Positions 48,559-57,588 of a stretch of DNA of 64,000 bases are shown piece after piece (the stretch's first letter is position 1; the number at the start of each line of letters is the position of its first letter). The translations under genes were made by a program, and so were the position numbers. The DNA is from Actinophytocola xinjiangensis (lineage in GTDB: Bacteria > Actinomycetota > Actinomycetes > Mycobacteriales > Pseudonocardiaceae): NCBI RefSeq assembly GCF_001921215.1, contig NZ_MSIF01000008.1, forward strand, positions 186,001-250,000. The letters run 5' to 3'. The notes under the pieces are model-generated. The model searched no databases and was not told the origin of the DNA. It saw nothing but the letters and a program-made list of their open reading frames with translations.

Positions 48559-50793
48559 CTACGATCCCAGGGAATCACCCCGAACCAGCCCGGCGGCCAC
48601 CACGAGATTCCGCAACGCCGACTCCACCTGCGCATACTCCCGAGTCTTGAGCCCACAGTCCGGATTCACCCACAACCGCTCCGCCGGCACCACCGCCACC
48701 GCCCTGGTCAGCAACTCGACGATCTCCTCGACGTCCGGCACCCGAGGCGAGTGGATGTCATACACCCCAGGCCCCATCCCCCGCCCGAACGACCGCAGGT
48801 CGTCCAGGATCGCCATCGTCGACCGGGCGGCCTCGATGGTGGTCACGTCGGCGTCCAGGGCGTCGATCGCCTCGATCACCTCGCCGAACTCCGAGTAGCA
48901 CAGGTGGGTGTGGATCTGCGTCGACGGGCCGGCACCGCCGGTCGCCAGCCGGAACGCGCCGACCGACCAGTCCACATAGGACGGCTGGTCGACGGCCCTC
49001 GGCGGCAGCAGCTCACGCAGCGCCGGCTCGTCGACCTGGATGATGCCGATCCCGGCCGCCTCCAGGTCCGCGACCTCGTCGCGCAGGGCCAGTGCGACCT
49101 GGGTCGCGGTGTCAGCCAGCGGCTGGTCGTCACGGACGAACGACCAGGCCAGGATGGTCACCGGGCCGGTGAGCATGCCCTTGACCGGCTTGACGCTCAG
49201 GCTCTGGGCGTAGGAACTCCACGCCACGGTCATCGGTTCGCGGCGGGAGACGTCACCGTGGATGATCGGCGGACGCACGCACCGCGAGCCGTAGGACTGC
49301 ACCCAGCCGAGGTCGGTGGACGCGACCCCGTCGAGGAAGTCGGCGAAGTACTGGACCATGTCGTTGCGTTCCGGCTCGCCGTGCACGAGCACGTCCAGGC
49401 CGATGTCCTCCTGCAACGCGATCACCCGCGCGATCTCCTCGCGCATCCTGGCCAGGTAGCCGCGCTCGTCGAGGGTGCCCTCGCGCAGGCCGGCCCGGGC
49501 GTTGCGGAGGCCGGCGGTCTGCGGGAACGAACCGATGGTCGTCGTCGCCAGCGGTGGCAGGTCCAGGCGGCGTTGTTGGGCCGGTGCGCGCTCGGCGTAG
49601 GGCGCGCGGACGCGGTCGGCGGGGGTGAGCGCGGCGATCCTGGCGCGCACCCGCTCGTCGCGGTGCGGGGCCGGCGGGTCAGTGGCCGCGCCGGTGGCGA
49701 CGCCCGCACGCAGGGCGTGGCCGATGGCCACGACCTCGGCGACCTTCTGCCTGGCGAACGCGAGCCGGGAGCGCACCCCCGGCTCAAGGCGGGTCTCGGC
49801 GTCGAGGTCGTAGGGCACGTGCAGCAGCGTCGAGGAGGTCGAGACGGCGACCTCGCCGGCCGAGCCGAGCACGGTCGCGACCGTGGCCAGCGCGGCCCGC
49901 TGGTCGGTGCGCCACACGTTGCGCCCGTCGACGACACCGGCGACGACGGTCTTGTCCCGCAGCGCCGGCACCGTGGCATGAGCCGTGTCCGGCGCGCTGA
50001 CCAGGTCCAGGGCGATCGCCTCCACCGGGCTGGCGGCCAGGACCGGCAGGGCGGGGCCGAGGTTCCCGTAGTAGCCGGTCACCAGCAGTTTCGGCCGGTC
50101 GGGCGCCGCGCCGAGCCGGTCGTAGGCGTGGCGCAGGGCCGCGAGGTCGGCGTCGGTGCGGTCGGCGGCGAACGCGGGCTCGTCGAGCTGGACCCACGGC
50201 GCGCCCTGCGCCCGCAGTGCGGCCAGCAACTCGGTGTAGACGGCGAGCAGGTCGTCGAGCAGGTCCAGGGGCGTGAAGCCGGCCTGGTCGGACTTGGACA
50301 GCAGCAGGAAGGTCACCGGGCCGAGCAGGACCGGGCGGGTGGTGATCCCCAGGTCGGCGGCCTCGCGGAACTCGGCGACGGGCTTGTCACCGGCCAGGCG
50401 GAAAGCGGTTTCCTGGTGGAGCTCCGGGACCAGGTAGTGGTAGTTGGTGTCGAACCACTTGGTCATCTCCAGGGCCGGCGCGCCGTCCCTGCCGCGTGCC
50501 GCCGCGAAGTAGGTGTCCAGTGTGGACAAGCCGAGGTCGTGGAATCGTCGGGGGATGGCGCCGAACAGCTCGGCGGTGTCCAGTACCTGGTCGTAGAAGG
50601 AGAAGGTGTTGCCGGGCACCGAGTCCAGGCCGGCGTCGCGCAGTTCGGTCCAGGTCGCGGCGCGCAGCTCACGGGCCGTGCGCCGCAGGGTCGCCTCGTC
50701 GGCCCGGCCGGACCAGTAGCGTTCGACGGCGCGTTTGAGTTCGCGGCGCGGGCCGATCCTGGGGTAGCCGAGCACGGTCGTACCGATGGTCAC
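48559..50793 (-). CDS. metE: Cobalamin-independent methionine synthase
   Basis: 744 residues, full length. It transfers the methyl group of 5-methyltetrahydropteroyl-triglutamate to homocysteine using zinc. N-terminal [27 protein letters not shown] and the C-terminal catalytic region ([71 protein letters not shown]) include the His and two Cys residues expected to bind zinc. GTG 50793 has AGGAG 9 nt upstream. The 5' leader carries a cobalamin riboswitch, so expression should fall when B12 is available. Confidence 0.96.
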   Translation of the reverse strand: MTIGTTVLGYPRIGPRRELKRAVERYWSGRADEATLRRTARELRAATWTELRDAGLDSVPGNTFSFYDQVLDTAELFGAIPRRFHDLGLSTLDTYFAAARGRDGAPALEMTKWFDTNYHYLVPELHQETAFRLAGDKPVAEFREAADLGITTRPVLLGPVTFLLLSKSDQAGFTPLDLLDDLLAVYTELLAALRAQGAPWVQLDEPAFAADRTDADLAALRHAYDRLGAAPDRPKLLVTGYYGNLGPALPVLAASPVEAIALDLVSAPDTAHATVPALRDKTVVAGVVDGRNVWRTDQRAALATVATVLGSAGEVAVSTSSTLLHVPYDLDAETRLEPGVRSRLAFARQKVAEVVAIGHALRAGVATGAATDPPAPHRDERVRARIAALTPADRVRAPYAERAPAQQRRLDLPPLATTTIGSFPQTAGLRNARAGLREGTLDERGYLARMREEIARVIALQEDIGLDVLVHGEPERNDMVQYFADFLDGVASTDLGWVQSYGSRCVRPPIIHGDVSRREPMTVAWSSYAQSLSVKPVKGMLTGPVTILAWSFVRDDQPLADTATQVALALRDEVADLEAAGIGIIQVDEPALRELLPPRAVDQPSYVDWSVGAFRLATGGAGPSTQIHTHLCYSEFGEVIEAIDALDADVTTIEAARSTMAILDDLRSFGRGMGPGVYDIHSPRVPDVEEIVELLTRAVAVVPAERLWVNPDCGLKTREYAQVESALRNLVVAAGLVRGDSLGS

Positions 50794-50891
50794 AGGCTCT
50801 CTCCTCGCGAGCGTGCCGATGGCACGGAGTCACGGGACAGCCCGGCACGCGAGTCGATCGCGGCCGTGGCCCTCCCGAGGGGCTCCGGACC

Positions 50892-50912
50892 GCGCGCGCC
50901 GGCGGCGCGCGC
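50892..50912 (-). terminator. GC hairpin after the metE riboswitch
   Basis: Perfect 9-bp stem GCGCGCGCC / GGCGCGCGC with a 3-nt loop, starting 1 nt after the riboswitch P1 helix. It is placed where an expression platform is expected. Without a U-tract it may terminate weakly or act with Rho. Confidence 0.6.
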
Positions 50913-50913
50913 A

Positions 50914-51089
50914 CCGACGGCAGGTCTTCGGACTCGTGGGCACACCTCTCGCGCCTACCGGCCGTCGCTTCCCGGACTCGCGTCCAGTGCTTCGTTGACG
51001 GCTTTCGTTCCCACTCACCGCTGCGGGGCAGTCCCGGACTCACACCGGGTTCCCTCTTGCCTCACCCGCGGGAGCGGGTGAACCGTCGG
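50914..51089 (-). ncRNA. Cobalamin riboswitch of metE
   Basis: Read on the minus strand, the P1 helix is CCGACGG (51089-51083) paired with CCGTCGG (50920-50914). Between them are GGGAACCCGGTG, GAGTCCGGGACTGCCCC, the GCAGCGGTGA core and the 3' B12 box GAGTCCGAAGACCTGCC. These match the conserved elements of the adenosylcobalamin-type riboswitch in order and spacing. It lies about 120 nt upstream of the metE start and is followed by a strong hairpin. Confidence 0.93.
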
Positions 51090-51159
51090 CCCGTCCAGCC
51101 TACCCCCTGGCGCCGGTGACTCCCTGGAACGGGTCGAGCGCACCGCGTCCGAGAACAGA

Positions 51160-51175
51160 TCACCCGATCGGGTGA
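51160..51175. promoter_or_regulatory. Perfect 16-bp palindrome between metE and the PRC-barrel gene
   Basis: TCACCCGATCGGGTGA is fully self-complementary. It sits in the divergent promoter region, 71 bp upstream of the riboswitch and about 85 bp upstream of the PRC-barrel start. The half-site GGGTGA recurs at 51185-51190. A protein operator is likely; the regulator is unknown. Confidence 0.5.
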
Positions 51176-51260
51176 CGCGTCCGAACGGGTGAATGATTGG
51201 CCGCCTTCGGGGCTAGCCCCGTACATCAGGACCGACACTCGACAGTGGAGGGTGAGAACC

Positions 51261-52181
51261 GTGATCGGCCAGGAAATGGTCACCGAGTTGTACGACTGCG
51301 ATGTTTTCGACGCCAGTGGCGAGAAAATCGGCTCCGTCAAACAGGTCTGGGTCGATGACCGTTCCGGCGTCCCGATCTGGGCGTCCGTCCACGGCGGACT
51401 GTTCGGTATGCGGGAGTCGTTCGTCCCGTTGCAGAGCGCGAACCTGCGTGAACACCAGGTGCGGGTCGCCGTCGACAAGGAACGCATCAGGAACTCGCCG
51501 AAGGTCGACGCGAGCAACGACCACATCAGCGACGAGGAGCAGAGCCTGCTGCTCCGCTACTACGGCTTCGGCCCCCAGCGCACCAGCTCGGAGGGCATGT
51601 CCGGCAGGACCGCCGCCGGTGAACGGGACGCCAGGGCCGGCCAGTCGGCCGCGGCGAGCACCGACGCCTCGGCCGCCAGCGCGAAATCCGCCAACGCGAA
51701 ATCCGCCGGCGCCAAGTCCGACGGCGCCATGGCCGACAGCGCGAAGAACGCCTCGGGGAACGCGCGGGCGGACGCCGCCGCGTCCGGTGGGCATCACCGC
51801 CTGAACGGGGACGCGATGACCCGTTCGGAGGAGCACCTGCGCGTGCACACCGAACGCGTGGAGACCGGCAAGGTCCGCCTGGTGAAGCACGTCGTCACCG
51901 AGGAGCAGCAGGTCACCGTACCGGTGTCACACGAAGAGGTTCGGGTGGTCCGCGAACCGATCACGGCCAGTAACGCCGACAAGGCGATGAGCGGCGCCGA
52001 CCTGGCCGATGCCGAGCACGAGGTGATCCTGCACGCCGAGAAGCCGGTCGTGGACAAGGAAACCGTGCCCGTCGAGCGGATCAGGCTGGACACCGAGGAG
52101 ATCACCGAGAACGAGACGGTCACCGGCCAGGTCCGCAAGGAAGTCGTGGACGTGCAGGACGACCGCAAGCAGGGCCGCTAG
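51261..52181 (+). CDS. PRC-barrel and DUF2382 (YsnF/AvaK) stress-type protein
   Basis: 306 residues. The PRC-barrel is N-terminal (about 5-95: YDCDVFDASGEKIGSVKQVWVDDRSGVPIWASV). An Ala/Ser/Lys low-complexity linker follows (about 110-180), and then DUF2382 (about 185-295: SEEHLRVHTERVETGKVRLVKHVVTEEQQVTVPVSHEEVRVVREPI). It is a soluble cytoplasmic protein. GTG 51261 has GGAGGG 8 nt upstream; the in-frame ATG 24 codons earlier would translate the leader. Such proteins are often stress-induced in actinobacteria. The stop codon overlaps that of the convergent ECF/NTF2 gene (CTAG). Confidence 0.9.
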   Translation: MIGQEMVTELYDCDVFDASGEKIGSVKQVWVDDRSGVPIWASVHGGLFGMRESFVPLQSANLREHQVRVAVDKERIRNSPKVDASNDHISDEEQSLLLRYYGFGPQRTSSEGMSGRTAAGERDARAGQSAAASTDASAASAKSANAKSAGAKSDGAMADSAKNASGNARADAAASGGHHRLNGDAMTRSEEHLRVHTERVETGKVRLVKHVVTEEQQVTVPVSHEEVRVVREPITASNADKAMSGADLADAEHEVILHAEKPVVDKETVPVERIRLDTEEITENETVTGQVRKEVVDVQDDRKQGR

Positions 52182-53410
52182 GCCTGACCGGTGTCGAACC
52201 GGCTGACCTTGCCGTCCTCGACGGTGAACCGCCACCGGGTGCGCATGTCGCCCCAGGTCGAGTTGGTGAACGTCGCGACCAGCGAGAGGCCACCGTCCTG
52301 TTCGGACTCGACGGTCATCCTCCCGTCGGCGAAGAAGATCTCCTTGTCCACCCAGGAGTCGAGGTCACGCTCGGTGCCGTCGTCGGACATGGTGGCACCG
52401 GGCGCCAGCAGGGCGTCGAAGGCCGTGCGGTCGCCGGCGTTGATCGCCGCCACGAACGCGCGCACGGTCGGGTCGGTGGGATCCATCGGTACCTCCTGGT
52501 CGGCTGGTCGACCCCCAGCATTCCGCCCGAGGGCGCCGCCCGCACGGCGGAACCGGTCGACCGGCGCCGCGAAGGTGGGGGTGGCGCCGTAGGAGGCCCT
52601 GCGGGAGGCACGGCGCAGGGTGGCGAGCACCGCCGGCCCGATGACCAGGATCGCGACGGTGTTGGTGATCGCGCGCCCGGTGTCCCACCCGGCCGTCGAG
52701 GTGAGCAGGGTGAACACGACGAACCGGTGGAGGTTGTCCCCGACGGGAGCACCGGGCACGTAGGAGATGTGACCGTCGTGGTAGGACACCTCGGCGTCGG
52801 TGATGAACGGCCAGAACCACAGGTTCATCAGGAACCCGAACAGGTAGGCCACCACGATGCCGTAGCCGGCGAGCATCGCGATCTCGGCCTTCCCGGTGAC
52901 CCTGCGCGGCAGCAGCCCCGCCCCCATCCCGATCCACGCCGAGGCCAACATCTGGAACGGCAACCACGGCCCCACCCCGGCGGTCAACAGGGCGGAGGCG
53001 AACAACGAGGTACACCCGAGCACGAACCCGAACCCGGCGCCGAACACCCGCCCGGACAGCACGAGCAGGAAGAACACCGTCTCGATCCCGGCCGTCCCCG
53101 CCCCCAGTGGCCGCAGGGCGGCGTTGACGGCCGAGAGCACCCCCACCATCGCCAACGCCTTCGAGTCCAGCCCGCCCTCGGACAGCTCGGCCAACACGAT
53201 GACGATGAGCACCGGCAGGATCCCGATGAACACGAACGGCGCGTCCGGCCCGTGCTGCATCGACTGCGGCTCCACCCGGACCAGCAGGGGCCAGACGAAC
53301 ATCATCAACCCGGCCACCGACGCCAACCCGAGCACGACGGCCGACCGGGGCCCCAGCCGCACGGCCTGGTCGGCCCGCCCCCACCGCCGCCGCCCACCGA
53401 CGGCGGTCAT
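52178..53410 (-). CDS. cbrT: ECF transporter S component (probable cobalamin), open frame fused to an NTF2-like domain
   Basis: 410 codons without a stop. Residues 1-about 285 form a membrane S component (VVLGLASVAGLMMFVW, PVLIVIVLAELSEG, AMVGVLSAVNAALRPLG, FFLLVLSGRVFGAGFGFVLG, GVVAYLFGFLMNLWFWPF-type helices). The last 102 residues are a SnoaL/NTF2-like domain (PTDPTVRAFVAAINAGDRTAFDALLAPGATM). The start overlaps the ATPase stop by ATGA. Substrate assignment to cobalamin rests on the operon's B12 riboswitch and on the known CbrT/U/V systems. The NTF2 part also has its own AGGAGGT and ATG at 52486, so a separate protein may be made from the same frame. Confidence 0.8.
   Translation of the reverse strand: MTAVGGRRRWGRADQAVRLGPRSAVVLGLASVAGLMMFVWPLLVRVEPQSMQHGPDAPFVFIGILPVLIVIVLAELSEGGLDSKALAMVGVLSAVNAALRPLGAGTAGIETVFFLLVLSGRVFGAGFGFVLGCTSLFASALLTAGVGPWLPFQMLASAWIGMGAGLLPRRVTGKAEIAMLAGYGIVVAYLFGFLMNLWFWPFITDAEVSYHDGHISYVPGAPVGDNLHRFVVFTLLTSTAGWDTGRAITNTVAILVIGPAVLATLRRASRRASYGATPTFAAPVDRFRRAGGALGRNAGGRPADQEVPMDPTDPTVRAFVAAINAGDRTAFDALLAPGATMSDDGTERDLDSWVDKEIFFADGRMTVESEQDGGLSLVATFTNSTWGDMRTRWRFTVEDGKVSRFDTGQA
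52486..52499 (-). promoter_or_regulatory. Internal ribosome site and ATG of the NTF2-like domain
   Basis: On the minus strand AGGAGGT lies 5 nt before ATG 52486, in frame with the upstream S-component reading frame. It would produce a free 102-residue NTF2-like protein (52178-52486) in addition to, or instead of, the fusion. Confidence 0.65.
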
Positions 53411-55008
53411 CGGGCGGGTTCCCGCAGGGCCGCGCGGACGTCGTCGACGGTCAGCCAGGGGGCGCCGAGGATCTTGGTCGTCTGGGGGGCGAAGGCGGGG
53501 GAACCGGCGATGATCTCGGCCGTGGGGCCGGTGGCGACGATCTCGCCCTCGGCCATGATGGCCACGTGGTCGGCGACCGTGGCCACGAACTCGACGTCGT
53601 GGGTGGCGACCACCACGGCGCGGCCCTGGGACGTGAGCGCGGTGATGATCCGCGCCAGGGTGGCCTTGGCGGTGTAGTCCAGGCCCCGTGTCGGCTCGTC
53701 CAGGAGGAGGACCCCGGGGGTGGCGGACAGTTGGACCGCCAGGACCAGCGCCAGGCGTTGGCCCTCGGACAGGTCGCGGGGGTGCGCCCGGGAGTCGATG
53801 CCGGGGGTCAGCCGGTCCAGCAGGGCACGGCAGGTTCCTGGCGACGCCTCGGACTCGGTGTCGGCGGCCCGGCACTCGTCGGCGACGGTGTCGAGGTAGA
53901 GCAGGTCGCTGGCGGTCTGCGGGACGAGTCCGACCAGGGCCCTTGCCTCGGCCGACGGGAGATCCTTCGGGTCCTTGCCGGCCACCTGGACGGTGCCGCC
54001 CTGGCGGGGACCGGAACCCTGCAACGCCCACAGCAGCGAGGACTTGCCCGAACCGTTGCGGCCCATCATCGCCAGGACCGTTCCACCGTGCAGTTCCACG
54101 TCCACCCCGCGTACGGCGACCGTCGGGCCGTAGCGGACGACGACGCCGGACGCGGTCAGCCGGGGGGACGGCGCGAGCGGCGGGCGCGGCGGGGGCTCGG
54201 CCAGCGCGGCCAGCAGGGACGGCGCGCGGCGGCGGGCGTCGCGGACGGTCATGGGTAACGGGGTCCAGCCCGCCAACCGTCCCAGGGAGACGATCGGTGG
54301 GGTGATGGGCATGTCCCGCAGTACCTCCGGGGGCGGGCCGTCCACCACGGAACCGTCGCCGGGGGTGTACAGCAGGCGGTCGGCGAACGGGATCACGCGT
54401 TCCATCCGGTGTTCGGCGAGGATCACGGTCGTGCCGAGGTCCTCGACCAGCCGGGCCAGGGTCGCCAGGACGTCCTCGGCGGCGGTCGGGTCCAGCGCGG
54501 AGGTCGGCTCGTCGAGGACCAGGACGCGCGGGTGGGTGGTGAGCACCGAGCCGATCGCCACCCGCTGCTGCTGCCCGCCGGAGAGGGCGCGCAGCGGACG
54601 GCGGCGCAACTCGGCGATCCCGAGCAGGTCCAGGGTCTCCTCGACGCGGCGGCGCATCACCTGCGCGGGCAGGCCGAGCTGCTCCATGCCGTAGGCCAGT
54701 TCCTCCTCGACGGTGTCGGTGACGAACCCGGCCAGCGGGTCCTGGCCGACCAGGCCGACGAGGTGGGCGAACTCCCTGGGCGGCCGCGACCGCGTCGTCA
54801 CCCCGTCGACCGACACCTCGCCGTCGAGGTGGCCGCCGGTGAAGTGCGGGACCAGCCCGTTGAGCGTGCCCAGCAGGGTCGACTTGCCCGCCCCGGTGCG
54901 ACCGGCCAGCAGCACCAGCTCACCGTCGCCGATGGACAGTGAGATGTCGTCGAGTACCGGCGACTCGCGGCCGTGGTACCAGAAGCTCACGTGGTCCAGT
55001 TCGATCAT
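53407..55008 (-). CDS. cbrV: ECF transporter fused double ATPase (A1-A2)
   Basis: 533 residues with two nucleotide-binding domains. NBD1 has Walker A GRTGAGKST, signature LSGGQQQR and Walker B VLVLDEPTSALDP. NBD2 has Walker A GRNGSGKSS, a signature reduced to LSEGQRLAL, Walker B VLLLDEPTRGLDY and VVVATHD. This is the energy module of a dedicated (group I) ECF importer, as in CbrV-type proteins. It overlaps the T component before it and the S component after it by ATGA, fixing stoichiometric expression. Confidence 0.93.
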   Translation of the reverse strand: MIELDHVSFWYHGRESPVLDDISLSIGDGELVLLAGRTGAGKSTLLGTLNGLVPHFTGGHLDGEVSVDGVTTRSRPPREFAHLVGLVGQDPLAGFVTDTVEEELAYGMEQLGLPAQVMRRRVEETLDLLGIAELRRRPLRALSGGQQQRVAIGSVLTTHPRVLVLDEPTSALDPTAAEDVLATLARLVEDLGTTVILAEHRMERVIPFADRLLYTPGDGSVVDGPPPEVLRDMPITPPIVSLGRLAGWTPLPMTVRDARRRAPSLLAALAEPPPRPPLAPSPRLTASGVVVRYGPTVAVRGVDVELHGGTVLAMMGRNGSGKSSLLWALQGSGPRQGGTVQVAGKDPKDLPSAEARALVGLVPQTASDLLYLDTVADECRAADTESEASPGTCRALLDRLTPGIDSRAHPRDLSEGQRLALVLAVQLSATPGVLLLDEPTRGLDYTAKATLARIITALTSQGRAVVVATHDVEFVATVADHVAIMAEGEIVATGPTAEIIAGSPAFAPQTTKILGAPWLTVDDVRAALREPAR

Positions 55009-56096
55009 GCGGTCACCGGTTCCGGGATCGGGGACAGGACGGCCGGCACCAGGCCGACGGCCGCGCCCAGCAGCGGCGGCCAGGACAGCAACGGCCACGA
55101 CAAAACGACCAGCGACGGGTTGAGGTTCGTCGGGTTGACGCCGGAGGTGGCGAAGAACGCGACGGCCACCGCCACGCCGCTGGTCGCCACCACGATCTCC
55201 GGCGCCCGCCAGCGGTCGGGCCGGTAGCGGGTCCGGTGCACCCGCCGGCCGGCGAGCCGGAACCCGACGAGCGCCACCACCAGCCCGGCGACCAGGACCG
55301 GGGCGGCGAGGAACCGGGGCGTCGAGCCGTCCAGGGTGGCGTAGACGCCGACGCACACCCCGATCAGCCCGACGATCATCAGCGCGCCGGTGGCGAGCCG
55401 GGCGCGCGCGGCGACCCGGCCGGCGCGGCCGTACCCGCGCGAGTCCATCGACGCGGCCAGCCGCAGCGACCGGTCCAGCGCGTCCTCCAGGACCGGGATG
55501 ATGATCGCGTGCAGTGCCCGGAACCGCCGGCCGGTCGCGCCGCCGCGCAGCGTGCGGGCCCGCCGCACCCGCAGCACGCTCTCCGCCAGCTGCGGGAACA
55601 CCGACAGCGCGACGACCACCGCCGTGCCGACCTCGTAGAGCGCCGGCGGCATCGCCTTGAGCAGCCGTTTCGGGTTGGCCAGGGCGTTCGCCGCGCCCAG
55701 GCACACGACCATCGTCGCCAGCCGAAGGCCGTCGTAGAGCCCGCCGAGCAGCGACTCGGCCGACACGTCGCCCAACAGCCGGATGCCCGCCGCCCACGCC
55801 GGCAGCGGGATCTCCGGCAGCGCCAGGATGATCGTCGAGCCCTCAGCGCCGCCGAACACGAACCGGAACAACACCCGCATGGCGACGATGAACGCGCCGA
55901 GGTACAGGTAGAGCCGGAACGCCATGGCCCACGGCGCGTCCGCCCGCCGGGCGATGACCACGTAGCACGCGACGGCGAGGATGGTGAGCAGCAGCCACGG
56001 GTTCGTGGTGCGGCTGGCCGCCACCGCCAGCCCCAGGGCCCACACCCACCACGCGCCGGGGTGCAGGTCCCGGGGCAGGAAGTACCGAGCGAGCAC
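55005..56096 (-). CDS. cbrU: ECF transporter transmembrane T component
   Basis: 363 residues. PRDLHPGAWWVWALGLAVAASRTTNPWLLL begins the T fold; the coupling helix motif is AASMDSRGYGR (the family's A-R-G signature). Two extra hydrophobic segments at the C-terminus bring it above the usual ~260. GTG 56096 overlaps the preceding stop (TAGTG). It links the two ATPase halves to the S component. Confidence 0.9.
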   Translation of the reverse strand: MLARYFLPRDLHPGAWWVWALGLAVAASRTTNPWLLLTILAVACYVVIARRADAPWAMAFRLYLYLGAFIVAMRVLFRFVFGGAEGSTIILALPEIPLPAWAAGIRLLGDVSAESLLGGLYDGLRLATMVVCLGAANALANPKRLLKAMPPALYEVGTAVVVALSVFPQLAESVLRVRRARTLRGGATGRRFRALHAIIIPVLEDALDRSLRLAASMDSRGYGRAGRVAARARLATGALMIVGLIGVCVGVYATLDGSTPRFLAAPVLVAGLVVALVGFRLAGRRVHRTRYRPDRWRAPEIVVATSGVAVAVAFFATSGVNPTNLNPSLVVLSWPLLSWPPLLGAAVGLVPAVLSPIPEPVTA

Positions 56097-57004
56097 TACG
56101 CTTCCCGGGACCGCTTGCGGCGCCTGGCGGTCAGCCACGTCGCGAGTCCCAACAGGACGACCGCTCCCCCGGCCGCCCACGGCGCGTAGTCGCTGGCGCC
56201 GGACTGCTCGCGGACGACCTCGGTGACGTCGCGGGCCTTCTCCCCGCCGGTGAACGCCACGTTGCCCGACGGGTCGTCCGCCTCGGCCCGGTCCGGCGAG
56301 CCGGTGCGGGGTTTGGGCGGCGGCAACGCGTCCCGGCCGGGGGCGGTCGAGGTCTCGGTGGATCCACCGGATCCGCCACCGGCGCCGTTCTGGGCGCCGG
56401 CCGCCCCCGGTTGCCGGGCGTTGGGGTCGGCGGTGGTGGGTTCCGGCTCGTCGGGCGCGTCGCACGGCTGGCCGGTGGTGCCCGGTCGCACGGCGGCGAT
56501 GCGGGGCGTGGGGTTGGTGTCGGCGGTGGCGTTGAGCGAGAACGACCAGCCCTCGAACCCGCCGGGCACGAAGTCCCGGTTCTTCACGCCCCACTGGGAG
56601 TACTCCCACTGGCAGTTGTTGCCGGCGTGCCAGTACGACCAGTACGCCGACGCCGGCGGGGTGTCCCGGCAGGCCTCCCGGTAGCCGTCGTCGCCGGCGA
56701 CCGGGATCTCCTCCACGGCCGAGGGCCGGTTCTCGATCCGGCAGATGAAACCCTCGCCCCAGCGCACGACGCCCTCGATCTGGAAACCCGCGCCCTTCAC
56801 CGCGTCCAGCCCGGTGCCGCGCGTCGGCCGCGGGTCGCACCGCACGATCGTGGTGCCGCCCAGCTGCTGGAAGTCCACCACCACGGTCACCCCGGTGGCG
56901 TTGCGGCAGTAGCCGGGGTATCCCTTCGAGTGGTCGACGGCCCGCGCGACAGGGGCGAGGGTGGCCGTCAACGCGGCCACCGCCAGCACCACGAGCGTCC
57001 TCAT
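56096..57004 (-). CDS. SCO2322-type secreted beta-domain protein, membrane anchored
   Basis: 302 residues. Signal peptide MRTLVVLAVAALTATLAPVARA, then a ~150-residue beta domain rich in Cys and Trp (CRNATGVTVVVDFQQLGG, AYWSYWHAGNNCQWEYSQWG, VPGGFEGWSFSLN). A Pro/Gly linker and a C-terminal anchor follow (YAPWAAGGAVVLLGLATWLTARRRKRS). The same domain, without an anchor, is encoded by the preceding gene. The W-Y-x-x-G...pG-x-x-x-GW pattern recalls DUF4430, the beta domain of transcobalamin and intrinsic factor. It overlaps the T component and probably presents ligand to the importer; this is inference. Confidence 0.82.
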   Translation of the reverse strand: MRTLVVLAVAALTATLAPVARAVDHSKGYPGYCRNATGVTVVVDFQQLGGTTIVRCDPRPTRGTGLDAVKGAGFQIEGVVRWGEGFICRIENRPSAVEEIPVAGDDGYREACRDTPPASAYWSYWHAGNNCQWEYSQWGVKNRDFVPGGFEGWSFSLNATADTNPTPRIAAVRPGTTGQPCDAPDEPEPTTADPNARQPGAAGAQNGAGGGSGGSTETSTAPGRDALPPPKPRTGSPDRAEADDPSGNVAFTGGEKARDVTEVVREQSGASDYAPWAAGGAVVLLGLATWLTARRRKRSREA

Positions 57005-57588
57005 CGGACAGTGAGGGTCGCCGTCGGGTACGCCGGGTTGGTCGGGGTCACGCCGGGCGGCGGGTTGGTGGTCGCGGTCCGGTTCAGCGAGAACGACCAG
57101 CCCTCGAACCCGCCGGGGACGACGGTGCGGTTGAGCGCGCCGTAGCTGCTGTAGGTCCAGGTGGTGCCGGAACCGTCGGCGTGCCAGTAGGACCAGTACG
57201 CCTCGGCCGGCGGCGTCAGCACGCACGCCTCCTGGTAGGTGGGGTTGCTGGTCCGGGGGATCGCCTCGGTGGCCGAGGGCCGGTTGTTCAGCCGGCACAC
57301 GAAACCCAGGCCCCACTGGGCGGTGCCGGCCACCGGGATCCCGGCGTCCTGGAGTGCCTGGATGCCGGTCCGGTCGGTGCCGGGGGCGGCGTTGGGCGAG
57401 CAGCGGGTGATCGTCGGCGCGGCCGTGCCGCCGTTGCCGTCCAGTTCCTGGAAGTCGATCACGACGGTCACGCCGGTGAGCGCGTCGTCACCCGTGCAGA
57501 TCCCGTCGTAGCCGGCCGCCGAGGCGCTCGGCGGCGCGACCAGGACGGCACCGGCGGTCAGGACGAGCGCGGCCAGTGTTCTTCTCAT
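57001..57588 (-). CDS. SCO2322-type secreted beta-domain protein, free form
   Basis: 195 residues. Signal peptide MRRTLAALVLTAGAVLVAPPSASAA is followed by the same beta domain as the next gene: GVTVVIDFQELDGNGG, GLGFVCRLNNRPSATEAIP, AYWSYWHADGSGTTWTYSSYG, VPGGFEGWSFSLNR. Four Cys residues may form disulfides. There is no C-terminal anchor, so the protein is released or bound by a partner. It overlaps both neighbours by ATGA. Paralogue of 56096-57004 by tandem duplication. Confidence 0.83.
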   Translation of the reverse strand: MRRTLAALVLTAGAVLVAPPSASAAGYDGICTGDDALTGVTVVIDFQELDGNGGTAAPTITRCSPNAAPGTDRTGIQALQDAGIPVAGTAQWGLGFVCRLNNRPSATEAIPRTSNPTYQEACVLTPPAEAYWSYWHADGSGTTWTYSSYGALNRTVVPGGFEGWSFSLNRTATTNPPPGVTPTNPAYPTATLTVR

